Below are positions 17,461 to 25,813 of a DNA stretch of 64,000 bases, piece by piece (position 1 is the stretch's first letter; each line of letters opens with the position of its first letter). The position numbers were made by a program, and so were the translations under genes. The notes beneath the pieces are model-generated. The model was not told the DNA's origin, searched no databases, and was given only the letters and a program-made list of their open reading frames with translations. The DNA is from Hyphomicrobiales bacterium (GTDB lineage Bacteria; Pseudomonadota; Alphaproteobacteria; Rhizobiales; Rhizobiaceae): assembly GCA_900471815.1 (NCBI GenBank), contig UICE01000004.1, positions 462,131 through 526,130 of the forward strand. Direction: 5' to 3'.

Positions 17461-19007
17461 GCGTTCCCCGCACTGTAAAGCTCTGCTTCGTTGATCTTGA
17501 CGCCTGTGGCGTGGACGACGATTTCTTCTTCTGTCATTGCATCGCCTGTCACCTCGCCGACGATGCGCGATGAGCGCATGACGAGGATGCGGTGGCAAAT
17601 GCCTATCAGTTCCTGCATCTCGGACGAGATAACGATGACGGATTTCCCTGCCTTGGCGAGGTTTGCAATGAACTGATAAATCTGTTCCTTGGTGCCGATA
17701 TCGATGCCGCGCGTCGGCTCGTCGATAATGACGATGCTCGGTTCCAGCAGCATCATCTTTGCCAATAGGAGCTTCTGCTGATTGCCGCCCGAAAGCTGCC
17801 CGGCCAGAAGATCACGGCGACGGGCGCGAATATCGAAATCGCTGATCGCTTTATCGAGACTTTTATCCTCCCGCTTGCGTTCTATCAGCGGCCCTTTGGT
17901 GAATTTTTCGAGCGTGGCCAGCGTAAGGTTTGTACGCAGGTCCTGCGCCAGAAGAAGTCCTTTGCCCTTGCGATCTTCGCTCAAGTAAACAATTCCTGCC
18001 GCCATGCTGTCACGCACGGTGTGGAATGTGATGGGCTTGCCATTAAATTCAATCGTGCCACTGCCATGGCGCAATCCGACAATGCCCTCAAGCAGCTCTG
18101 TACGGCCAGCGCCTATCAGACCGGCAAAGCCAAGGATCTCACCTTTCCGCAGGGTAAAGGATGCGTCACGGGCATAGCCCGGCACGTCGAAATTCTTGAC
18201 TTCAAGCACCGTCTGGTGCGCGGCCGTATCCTCGCGCTCAGGATAAAGTTTTGACATATCCCGGCCGACCATTAATCGCGCCATATCGACTGGCTGCAAT
18301 TCAGAGGCGTTGCGGGTTGTAATGAGCTTACCATCGCGCAAGACTGTGATGCGATCTGCAATCGCAGCCACTTCAGGCAGGCGATGCGAGATATAGAGAA
18401 TGGCCACGCCCTTGTCGCGCAGGTCGCGGATGACTTTGAGCAGCGCTTCGGTTTCGATGGGGGTGAGCGAGGCTGTCGGCTCATCGAAAATGACAACCCG
18501 GTGCGGCACCTGCAACGCGCGGGCGATCTGGACCAATTGACGCCGCGCAATGGAAAGGCGGGCAATCTGCGTGGTCGGATCGATATCGGCTCCGAGGCTT
18601 CGAACAGCCTCCGCTGACTGCCTGTTCATCTCACGGTCGTTGACCATAAGGCCGCGCTTTAGCTCACGCCCCATGAAAATGTTCTGGGCAACGGTCAGGT
18701 CCGGTGCAAGCAGAATTTCCTGATGCACCAGGACCAGACCGCGATGTTCCGCATCGACAGGACCGGCAAAGCTCACGGGCTCATTATCAATGGCAACGGA
18801 ACCGCGTGTCGGCTTGAGGTGCCCGCTGAGGAGTTTCATCAGCGTGGACTTGCCCGCGCCGTTTTCGCCGATGATCGCATGGACCTCGCCCGGCATGATC
18901 GACAGGCTGATATCGGTCAAAACTTCCACGGGACCAAACGCCTTGGCAATGCCGCGTGCTTCCAGCACCGGTACGTTCGAGGCGTTCAAGGGTTTGTTTG
19001 TCTCCAT
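17457..19007 (-). CDS. Sugar ABC transporter ATP-binding protein (RbsA type, two domains)
   Basis: 516-residue tandem ATPase. The N-terminal domain has Walker A GENGAGKST, a divergent signature (LSIARRQLVQIARAL) and Walker B VVIFDEPTASLT. The second domain has the usual degenerate P-loop GLIGAGRTE, signature LSGGNQQKLLLAKMM and Walker B IVIIDEPTRGID. This asymmetry is normal for RbsA/MglA-type proteins. The ATG at 19007 overlaps the dehydrogenase stop (ATGA); a TTG at 19022 is not needed. Confidence 0.93.
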   Translation of the reverse strand: METNKPLNASNVPVLEARGIAKAFGPVEVLTDISLSIMPGEVHAIIGENGAGKSTLMKLLSGHLKPTRGSVAIDNEPVSFAGPVDAEHRGLVLVHQEILLAPDLTVAQNIFMGRELKRGLMVNDREMNRQSAEAVRSLGADIDPTTQIARLSIARRQLVQIARALQVPHRVVIFDEPTASLTPIETEALLKVIRDLRDKGVAILYISHRLPEVAAIADRITVLRDGKLITTRNASELQPVDMARLMVGRDMSKLYPEREDTAAHQTVLEVKNFDVPGYARDASFTLRKGEILGFAGLIGAGRTELLEGIVGLRHGSGTIEFNGKPITFHTVRDSMAAGIVYLSEDRKGKGLLLAQDLRTNLTLATLEKFTKGPLIERKREDKSLDKAISDFDIRARRRDLLAGQLSGGNQQKLLLAKMMLLEPSIVIIDEPTRGIDIGTKEQIYQFIANLAKAGKSVIVISSEMQELIGICHRILVMRSSRIVGEVTGDAMTEEEIVVHATGVKINEAELYSAGNA

Positions 19008-20179
19008 CACACCTTCGTCCAAACGCCGCCAGCCTTCGAAGACTTGACCGCAGCTTCAATGAATTCCATGCCGGCCAAGCCATCCTGAACGGTTGGATAA
19101 ATGACATCCTTCGGCAGTTTTTTGCCGCTGCGAGCCGCAAGAATTGCCTGCGCTGCCTCGGTATAGATATTGGCAAAGCCCTCAAGGTAGCCTTCTGGAT
19201 GCCCGCCGGGAACGCGCGTTACGCGCGCCGCTTCCGGCGATGCACCCGCGCCGCCGCGGGTCAGCAATTGCTTGGGCTTGCCGAAGGGCGTGTACCAGAG
19301 ATAATTCGGATCGGCCTGCGTCCATTCCAGCCCACCCTTGGTGCCATATATGCGCAGCTTCAGGCCATTCTCATTGCCCGGAGCGACCTGGCTTGCCCAG
19401 ATCATACCTTTTGCGCCGCCCTCAAAGCGCATCAGAATCTGAACGTCATCATCAAGAACGCGGCCTTCGCCAAAACTGGTCAACTCGGCGCAAAGTTGCT
19501 TGAGCTTCAAACCCGACACGAAGCAAGCAAGATTATAGGCATGGGTGCCAATATCGCCGATGGCGCCGCCGGCACCCGAACGCTTGGGATCAACGCGCCA
19601 TTCGGCCTGTTTCGAACCGGAACTTTCCGTCTTCTCGGTCATCCAATCCTGGGGATATTCAGCCTGCACCACGCGAATGGTTCCAAGCAAACCCTTTTCC
19701 ACCATGGCACGCGCCTGCCGCATCATGGGGTAGCCAGTGTAATTATGGGTAACCACGAAAAGCTTGCCGGTCTTGTCTACCAGAGAGACAAGCTCCTTTG
19801 CTTCCTTGACAGTCGTGGTCAGCGGCTTGTCGCAAATGACGTGAATGCCAGCTTTGAGAAAAGCCTTTGCTGCCGGTGCGTGCATGTGGTTTGGCGTGAC
19901 GATGGAAACGGCCTCGATGCCATCAGGACGCTTGGCCTCTGCTTTTGCCATTTCTTCGAAGGATGTATAGGCGCGATCATCGGCGATGCCGAGCTCGCGG
20001 GCTGACGCCTTGGCGCGCGCTGCATCGGATGAGAGTGCGCCTGCAACCAGCTCAAACTGGTCATCCATACGCAGCGCGATGCGGTGAACCGCGCCGATGA
20101 AAGCGCCCTGCCCGCCACCGACCATGCCGATACGGATGCGCTTGCTCGCAGGCTTTTCTTTTGATGCTCCAATGGCCAT
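19007..20179 (-). CDS. Gfo/Idh/MocA-family NAD(P)-dependent dehydrogenase
   Basis: 390-residue oxidoreductase. The N-terminal Rossmann domain starts with RIGMVGGGQGAFIGAVHR (about 14-31); the conserved second-half motif of the family appears as CDKPLTTT (about residues 118-125, the usual EKP with D for E). The second domain has GAIGDIGTHAYNLACFVSG, with the His of the catalytic GxxxDxxxH-like motif. Such enzymes oxidise sugars or polyols such as inositol. Coupled to the transporter ATPase by ATGA and 12 bp downstream of a sugar isomerase-like gene, consistent with a dehydrogenase/isomerase pathway. Confidence 0.9.
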   Translation of the reverse strand: MAIGASKEKPASKRIRIGMVGGGQGAFIGAVHRIALRMDDQFELVAGALSSDAARAKASARELGIADDRAYTSFEEMAKAEAKRPDGIEAVSIVTPNHMHAPAAKAFLKAGIHVICDKPLTTTVKEAKELVSLVDKTGKLFVVTHNYTGYPMMRQARAMVEKGLLGTIRVVQAEYPQDWMTEKTESSGSKQAEWRVDPKRSGAGGAIGDIGTHAYNLACFVSGLKLKQLCAELTSFGEGRVLDDDVQILMRFEGGAKGMIWASQVAPGNENGLKLRIYGTKGGLEWTQADPNYLWYTPFGKPKQLLTRGGAGASPEAARVTRVPGGHPEGYLEGFANIYTEAAQAILAARSGKKLPKDVIYPTVQDGLAGMEFIEAAVKSSKAGGVWTKV

Positions 20180-20191
20180 TGCTTTACCCTC

Positions 20192-21247
20192 TTACTTCAA
20201 GCCAAGAATACGGCGATTGGCCGCGTCGTCGGTGCCGGACCCGGCAAAATCGTCAAATGCCCGCTCGGTCACGCGGATCAGATGAGCGTCGATGAATTGG
20301 GCACCTTCGCGCGCCCCATCTTCGGGGTGTTTCAACGCGCATTCCCATTCCAGAACTGCCCAGCCATCGAAATCATAGGCAGTCAGCTTTGAAAAGATTG
20401 CGCCGAAATCCACCTGTCCATCGCCAAGCGAGCGGAAACGCCCGGCACGGTTCACCCAGGATTGGAAGCCGCCATAGACACCCTGCCGCCCTGTCGGGTT
20501 GAACTCGGCGTCCTTCACATGGAAGGCTTTGATACGCTCATGGTAGATGTCGATATAATCAAGATAGTCGAGCTGCTGCAGCACGAAATGCGAAGGATCA
20601 TAAAGAAGATTGGCGCGCGAATGGTTGTTCACCCGCTCCAGAAACATCTCGTAGGTTATGCCGTCATGCAGATCTTCGCCGGGGTGAATTTCATAGGCAG
20701 CATCGACGCCTTGCTCATCGAAATAGTCGAGAATAGGTGTCCAGCGTTTTGCCAGTTCATCAAACGCCGCTTCGACCAGACCTGCCGGACGCTGTGGGAA
20801 TGGATAGAGAAAAGGCCATGCCAGCGCACCGGAAAAGGTGGGAACGGTCTTAAGGCCCAGATGCCTGGACGCCCGCGCCGCCCGCTTCAGCTGATCAACA
20901 GCCCATTCCTGTCGCGCCGCTGGGTTGCCATGCACTTCAGGCACAGCAAAGCCATCCATGAGTTCGTCATAAACAGGATGAACGGCAACGAGCTGACCTT
21001 GGAGATGGGTTGCAAGCTCCGTGATCGCCAAGCCGTGGGACGCTGCTGTCCCGGCGATCTCATCGCAATAGTCCTTGGAGTCGGAAGCTTTCTTCAGATC
21101 AATGAGACGCCCGTCCCAGGCGGGAATCTGGATACCCTTATAGCCATGACCAGCGGCCCACCCGCACATGCCATCCAGCGTATTGAACGGCGCAGCATCG
21201 CCCGCAAACTGTGCGAGAAAAATGGCGGGTCCTTTAATCGTCTTCAT
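20192..21247 (-). CDS. Sugar phosphate isomerase/epimerase-like TIM-barrel protein
   Basis: 351-residue protein of the xylose-isomerase-like TIM-barrel superfamily (IolE/IolI/Hyi group). Visible metal-binding positions are E in DAAYEIHPGEDLHDG (about residue 160), D and H in NLLYDPSHFVLQQ (about 206-218), H in IKAFHVKDAEF (about 238-248), and E in WAVLEWECAL (about 297). These would hold a divalent metal and act on a keto-sugar or keto-polyol. It follows the LacI gene by 30 bp and precedes the dehydrogenase by 12 bp. Substrate unknown. Confidence 0.88.
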   Translation of the reverse strand: MKTIKGPAIFLAQFAGDAAPFNTLDGMCGWAAGHGYKGIQIPAWDGRLIDLKKASDSKDYCDEIAGTAASHGLAITELATHLQGQLVAVHPVYDELMDGFAVPEVHGNPAARQEWAVDQLKRAARASRHLGLKTVPTFSGALAWPFLYPFPQRPAGLVEAAFDELAKRWTPILDYFDEQGVDAAYEIHPGEDLHDGITYEMFLERVNNHSRANLLYDPSHFVLQQLDYLDYIDIYHERIKAFHVKDAEFNPTGRQGVYGGFQSWVNRAGRFRSLGDGQVDFGAIFSKLTAYDFDGWAVLEWECALKHPEDGAREGAQFIDAHLIRVTERAFDDFAGSGTDDAANRRILGLK

Positions 21248-21277
21248 ATGTATTCCTCCAATTCCAAAATATAGCCG

Positions 21278-22303
21278 TCAGGGCATGTTGTCCCTGAGAA
21301 AGATGTCGATGCGGATATGTTCCTGCCCCGAAACAATGGGGCGGCCCTCTTTCAGGGCAGTCAGGATCCGTGCGGCGCTGCGGGCCATGTGGCCCACATC
21401 CTGATTGATGATTGCGTCGATTGTGCCGCGCACAAGGTGACGACGTGTTGACGACGTCAATTCGTGGGCAACAAAAATCATGTCAGATGTGCGCCCGGAC
21501 GTTTCCAGGGCAGCGATGACACCAGCCTGCCCTCCCCCGGCATTATAGATCGCAACTGTGTCGGGGTGATCTTCGATCAGTGACCGGCAAACGGCTTCCA
21601 CCCGGGCATTTTCGTCGCGTGCTTCGCGAACCGGCAGGACTTCAAGATTTGGGTATTCGCGTGCAAGAACCTGTTCAAACCCGAATTGCCGCTCGACATG
21701 ATCACGCAGTGCCAGCGAACCTGCAATCATCCCGACCTTGCCTTTGCGGGTTCCAACGAAGCGGCCGATCAGTGATGCGGCGGTGCGGCCTGCCGCAAAA
21801 TTGTCGATGCCGACATAATGCGCCCGCCGTGAGTTGGGCACGTCTGATACGAGCGTCAGGACAACGATGCCGGAATCGGCCAGTGTATTTATGGCCTCGG
21901 TAACAGCAGGGTGATCCAGAGCGACAACGGCGACACCATCAATGCCTCTTGGAAGCTTTTCCAAGGCGGTGGCAAGTGCTTCGCCATCGAATGTATCGAC
22001 ATATTGAATGGTCAGGCGCACCCGCTCCTGCAATTGACGTTCGCGAGTAGCGCGAAACTCGGCAGCAAGAGCCTGCATGAATTCATTTTCGCCGGTGGGG
22101 AGAATGATGCGGAAATCGTAATCGCGTCCGCGAGCCAGCCGCGACGCATGGGGATCAGGAAGGAAGCCAAGCTGTTTGATAGCCGCATTGACGCGTTGGA
22201 TCGTGCGCGCATGCACACCTATCCTCCCGTTTACCACGCGATCAACCGTTGCAAGACTGACACCGGCTTCTCGGGCGACGTCTTCAAGCGTCATTTTCAC
22301 CAC
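21278..22303 (-). CDS. LacI-family transcriptional regulator of the sugar operon
   Basis: 341-residue repressor, first gene of the operon. The N-terminal helix-turn-helix (MTLEDVAREAGVSLATVDRVV) and hinge are typical of LacI; the effector domain resembles RbsB. The start is GTG at 22303, seven bases after a strong GGAGGAG (22311-22317); an ATG three codons later is possible. A good sigma-70 promoter lies just upstream (22325-22353), and a LacI-type operator (22403-22414) further up. It very likely regulates itself and the downstream isomerase, dehydrogenase and transporter genes. Confidence 0.9.
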   Translation of the reverse strand: MVKMTLEDVAREAGVSLATVDRVVNGRIGVHARTIQRVNAAIKQLGFLPDPHASRLARGRDYDFRIILPTGENEFMQALAAEFRATRERQLQERVRLTIQYVDTFDGEALATALEKLPRGIDGVAVVALDHPAVTEAINTLADSGIVVLTLVSDVPNSRRAHYVGIDNFAAGRTAASLIGRFVGTRKGKVGMIAGSLALRDHVERQFGFEQVLAREYPNLEVLPVREARDENARVEAVCRSLIEDHPDTVAIYNAGGGQAGVIAALETSGRTSDMIFVAHELTSSTRRHLVRGTIDAIINQDVGHMARSAARILTALKEGRPIVSGQEHIRIDIFLRDNMP

Positions 22304-22324
22304 GAGAATTCTCCTCCGCCTGAA

Positions 22325-22353
22325 ATAGTAATTCAGTCAAATGAGGTGTGCAA
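22325..22353 (-). promoter_or_regulatory. Sigma-70 promoter of the LacI-led sugar operon
   Basis: On the minus strand TTGCAC (22348-22353) and TACTAT (22325-22330) are separated by exactly 17 bases and are followed by the GGAGGAG ribosome site of the LacI gene. Good match to the consensus; the distance leaves a very short leader. Confidence 0.65.
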
Positions 22354-22368
22354 CTCTTTTTGAGCTTT

Positions 22369-22414
22369 TTTGATGGGAATTTGATGGGATTGGAATACTG
22401 CTTGCAGCGCTACA
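22369..22414. promoter_or_regulatory. LacI-type operator and helical direct repeat upstream of sugar operon
   Basis: TGCAGCGCTACA (22403-22414) is a 12-bp palindrome with two mismatched positions and the AGCGCT core common to LacI-family sites. Between it and the promoter, TTTGATGGGA occurs twice (22369-22378 and 22380-22389), 11 bases apart, i.e. one helical turn. The first is a likely LacI operator; the second could bind another protein. Both lie upstream of the -35 box. Confidence 0.5.
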
Positions 22415-22536
22415 GCCTGCGCCTCCATCGATGATGAAGAGCACGCGGCGGAAGCGATGCGGAAACGCGGCGAGAACCTGAGGGGGCGGGAGCCAAGTCA
22501 ATCAGCTTCCTGACCCCATCTTGTGATCATCGGCGT

Positions 22537-23961
22537 TCAGGGTTCGTTTCGGCCTGTCTTGAACGGCAATATCATTTCATAAGACCTCGCAAGGCTAAGC
22601 AGGCGAGCATCCGTTCTAGGTCGGCCTATGAGCTGCATACCCATCGGGAGGCCATTGCGAAACCCGACTGGTACATTGACAACCGGACATCCGGAAAGCG
22701 TCGCCAGAGCAACGACTTCCATCCAGCGATGGTAACTGTCCATTTTTCTGTCGCCGATCATTTCGGGCCAATGCAGGTCGGCATCGAACGGGAAAACCTG
22801 TGCGGAAGGAATGGCGAGAAAATCATATGTCTGGAACAATTCAAGCATGGTTGCATACCAGGCTGTCCTTGTCTGACTGGCATTAAGGATGTCGATGGCA
22901 GACAAGGAAAGACAACCTTCCACCTCCCATTGCGCTTCATCCTTGAGAAGAGCCCGCTTTGCCGGATCGTCATAGAGTGGCTTGAGTCTGGCGCTCAAAT
23001 TGAATTGACGAAGGGTTGTAAAACAACCCCAAAGTGCCTCAAAGTCGAAATTTGGCAGGACTGGCTCTATTGTGCATTCAATATCGGTCATGGTTTTCAA
23101 AGCAGTTTCGCAAAGATCGATAATGCCAGGCTCGAAAACCAGATGGCCGCCAAGATCGCCCAGCCAGCCTATACGAGACGGACCAATTTGTTCATGGCAA
23201 CTTTGGACAAAGGAAGCAGCCGGTCGCTCTATAGATAGAGGCGCTCGCGGTTCATATCCGGCTTGCACATCCAACAGGAATGCCAGATCTTCGACGCTGC
23301 GGGCCATGGGACCTTCAGTGCCGAGCTGGGAAAAAAATGAATCCGCCGCGGGCCAATTTGGCACCAGCCCCTGAGAGGGACGAAAACCGAAAATATTGTT
23401 GAATGCCGCAGGATTGCGCAAAGACCCGCCAAAATCACTGCCATCAGCAACGGGTAGCATTCTCAAGGCAACAGCGACCGCAGCTCCGCCGCTCGAACCG
23501 CCCGCAGATTTCGACGCATCAAAAGCATTGCGGGTGATGCCGAAAACAGGATTGTAGGTGTGAGATCCCAAACCGAATTCAGGTGTGTTCGTTTTTCCAA
23601 TAATCAGGGCGCCCGCACTTCGCAATCGTTCCACCGAGAGCGAGTCCATTTCGGGCACAAAGTTTGCATAGATCGGGGACCCGAATGTGGTTCTCAAGCC
23701 CTTTGTCATGGACAGGTCTTTAATGGCAATGGGAAGACCGTGAAGTGGACCCGTCGGGCCGTGACGGGAAAGTATCTCATCGGCAGCGCTTGCTTCTGCC
23801 AGGATTTCGTCTCGAGGGCGTAAGGATATGATGGCATTGTGAACCGGATTTAAACTGTCGATCCGGCCCAGAAAATCCAGTGTTATATCGTAGCAGGAAG
23901 CAGTTCGAGCTTGGACGAGACGGCTGAGTTCGGCGGCACCAAATATGGAATAATCAGTCAA
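22537..23961 (-). CDS. Amidase-signature family amidohydrolase
   Basis: 474-residue serine amidase (GatA-like fold). The catalytic Ser-cisSer-Lys triad is readable: K81 in AIKDLS, S156 in the GGSSGG loop, and nucleophile S180 in DFGGSLRNP. Hydrolyses a C-N amide bond in the cytoplasm, since no signal peptide is present. It is the distal gene of the PrpF/ABC operon, 69 bp after a small open frame and 246 bp after the permease. The context suggests that it releases ammonia or an acid from the imported compound. The exact substrate cannot be told; it lacks the GatB/GatC neighbours of tRNA amidotransferase. Confidence 0.9.
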   Translation of the reverse strand: MTDYSIFGAAELSRLVQARTASCYDITLDFLGRIDSLNPVHNAIISLRPRDEILAEASAADEILSRHGPTGPLHGLPIAIKDLSMTKGLRTTFGSPIYANFVPEMDSLSVERLRSAGALIIGKTNTPEFGLGSHTYNPVFGITRNAFDASKSAGGSSGGAAVAVALRMLPVADGSDFGGSLRNPAAFNNIFGFRPSQGLVPNWPAADSFFSQLGTEGPMARSVEDLAFLLDVQAGYEPRAPLSIERPAASFVQSCHEQIGPSRIGWLGDLGGHLVFEPGIIDLCETALKTMTDIECTIEPVLPNFDFEALWGCFTTLRQFNLSARLKPLYDDPAKRALLKDEAQWEVEGCLSLSAIDILNASQTRTAWYATMLELFQTYDFLAIPSAQVFPFDADLHWPEMIGDRKMDSYHRWMEVVALATLSGCPVVNVPVGFRNGLPMGMQLIGRPRTDARLLSLARSYEMILPFKTGRNEP

Positions 23962-24030
23962 TAGTCACTCCTGATCGCATGAGGAATGCGGTATGTGGTT
24001 TGCAACCAGGCCTTGAACTTGCGGCTGGCC

Positions 24031-24201
24031 TTACCGAGCAAGCCAGGCATTGAAGCGCTCTGTCAATACTTCCAGATTGTCGGTCCAGAAATTTTGATTC
24101 AGGCGGAATGCCGGATTATCCCCAACGGGCACGATGTTTTTTCTTTCACCCGGCACGCGAGCTGGTTCGTCCAGTTGAATGTGGCCGGCATTGCCGGCCA
24201 C
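24031..24201 (-). CDS. Small open frame after the permease (possible gene remnant)
   Basis: A 56-codon frame (GTG start 24201, TAA 24031) begins 6 bases after the permease stop and in the same frame. Its C-terminal half (VPVGDNPAFRLNQNF, then VLTERFNAWLAR) looks like real protein rather than noise, and could be the tail of a lost gene or a small operon protein. The first bases form a perfect 10-bp hairpin (24181-24201). No family recognised. Confidence 0.35.
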   Translation of the reverse strand: MAGNAGHIQLDEPARVPGERKNIVPVGDNPAFRLNQNFWTDNLEVLTERFNAWLAR

Positions 24202-24207
24202 AAGATT

Positions 24208-24984
24208 TTATGCGGGTCTTTCTTCGGCAGCATTGGGCCGCCACTTGATGAGTTTGCCTTCAGCGACATCGAGAATTCTGTCGATAATCAGGACGAACAC
24301 TGCCAGAATAATGATGCCGGCAAATACGCCAACCGCGTCGAAATTGCCTTCTGCCTGGGCGATAAGGTAGCCCAATCCAGCGGAAGCACCGAGATATTCC
24401 CCGATAATGGCGCCGACCACTGCAAAGCCTACTGACGTGCGCAGCGATGATAAAATCCAGCTTGCCGCAGCAGGAAAATAGACATGCCTCAACAAATCCG
24501 ACCGTTTGGCACCGAGGATTTTCGCGTTGGCAAGCACAACAGGATTGACTTCGCGTACGCCCTGCATGGCATTGAAAAACGTGATGAAGAACACCAGCGT
24601 GACAGCCAACGCTACTTTCGACCAAAGGCCCAAGCCGAGCCAAAGAACAAAGATCGGCGCGAGAACGACACGGGGAATTGCATTGAGGCCCTTGATAAAG
24701 GGATCAAGGATGCGGGCTGCACTGCGGCTGAGACCAAGCCAAACACCGGCGGCGACGCCGAGCGCCGTGCCTATGACATAGCCGAGAACGGTTTCTGTCA
24801 ACGTAATGGAGACATGCTTGTAGAAGCTTGGTTGGATAATCCAGGTAACAATCTGGTTGAAGATATCCAGAGGAGCTGGAAAGAAGAATACGTCGATGAC
24901 ACCGGCGGTTACGCCCAGTTGCCAGCCACCGAGAATAAAAACCAGAATACCCAGCTGGATGATGCGTTCAGTCACGACGTTCAT
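24208..24984 (-). CDS. ABC transporter permease (NrtB/SsuC/TauC family)
   Basis: 258-residue inner-membrane permease with about six helices. The binding-protein-dependent transport EAA loop is clear (ANAKILGAKRSDLLRHVYFP, about residues 155-174). It belongs to the nitrate/sulfonate/taurine type. The ATG at 24984 overlaps the ATPase stop by 17 bases; the longer reading to 25092 yields non-family sequence. It works with the adjacent ATPase and NMT1-type binding protein. Confidence 0.9.
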   Translation of the reverse strand: MNVVTERIIQLGILVFILGGWQLGVTAGVIDVFFFPAPLDIFNQIVTWIIQPSFYKHVSITLTETVLGYVIGTALGVAAGVWLGLSRSAARILDPFIKGLNAIPRVVLAPIFVLWLGLGLWSKVALAVTLVFFITFFNAMQGVREVNPVVLANAKILGAKRSDLLRHVYFPAAASWILSSLRTSVGFAVVGAIIGEYLGASAGLGYLIAQAEGNFDAVGVFAGIIILAVFVLIIDRILDVAEGKLIKWRPNAAEERPA

Positions 24985-25798
24985 AGCTTTTCTCCACTTC
25001 GCCGCGCAGGCTTGCCCAGATATTTCGGTACAGATCCATAAAGCGTGGATCGAGTTTGATTTCCGCGACATCGCGAGGCCGTTCCAGCTCAACGGGGAAG
25101 CTTTCTATGACCCGTGAACGCGGCCCGGCCGCAAGGATGGCGACGCGGTCGCCAAGAGCAATGGCTTCCTCCAAATCATGCGTGATCATCACGACGGCCC
25201 GACGCTCTTCCTGCCAGAGCCGTAGAAGTTCGTTCTGCATCAAATGTCGGGTGTGGATGTCGAGCGCGGAAAATGGCTCGTCCATCAAGATGACCTTTGG
25301 CGCTGCGATTAGCGCCTGCGCCATCTGTACGCGCTTGCGCTGGCCGCCCGACAACTGGTGCGGATACCGATGCTCGAACCCTTTAAGGCCAACCTTTGCA
25401 AGCCAGTTCATCGAGCGTTCGCGGCGCTCTTTGACTGCAATACCTTTAAACATCAGACTGAGTTCGACATTTTCGATGGAGGTCTTCCACGGCAGCAACG
25501 CGTCTTGCTGGAAGAGATAGCCAATATCATTCTGGATGTTATTGATGAGCGTGCCATCAATACTCACCGTTCCCTTCGTTGGTTTCAGCAGACCGGCAAT
25601 AGCATTCAAAATGGTGCTCTTGCCGCAGCCCGTGGGCCCAACGATGGCGAGAAACTCGCCATCGGCAACAGTCAAGTTGACATCCTGGACAGCTACATAG
25701 GTGCCAAATGACATTTCAACCGAGTCAATCGATACCATCGGCCTCGTATCTGGCTCGCCCGGTTGGACGGGCACGGGTTTTAACATAGCCAATGACAT
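24968..25798 (-). CDS. ABC transporter ATP-binding protein (SsuB/TauB family)
   Basis: 276-residue ATPase. Walker A GPTGCGKST, Q-loop FQQDALLPW, signature LSGGQRKRVQMAQAL, Walker B VILMDEPFSALD and switch His in MITHDLEEA are all intact. The QDALLPW segment is typical of the nitrate/sulfonate/taurine group. The C-terminal tail ends close to the permease start, giving a 17-base overlap and coupled translation. Confidence 0.92.
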   Translation of the reverse strand: MSLAMLKPVPVQPGEPDTRPMVSIDSVEMSFGTYVAVQDVNLTVADGEFLAIVGPTGCGKSTILNAIAGLLKPTKGTVSIDGTLINNIQNDIGYLFQQDALLPWKTSIENVELSLMFKGIAVKERRERSMNWLAKVGLKGFEHRYPHQLSGGQRKRVQMAQALIAAPKVILMDEPFSALDIHTRHLMQNELLRLWQEERRAVVMITHDLEEAIALGDRVAILAAGPRSRVIESFPVELERPRDVAEIKLDPRFMDLYRNIWASLRGEVEKSYERRD

Positions 25799-25813
25799 GG
25801 CTTCCTCCTCGGA

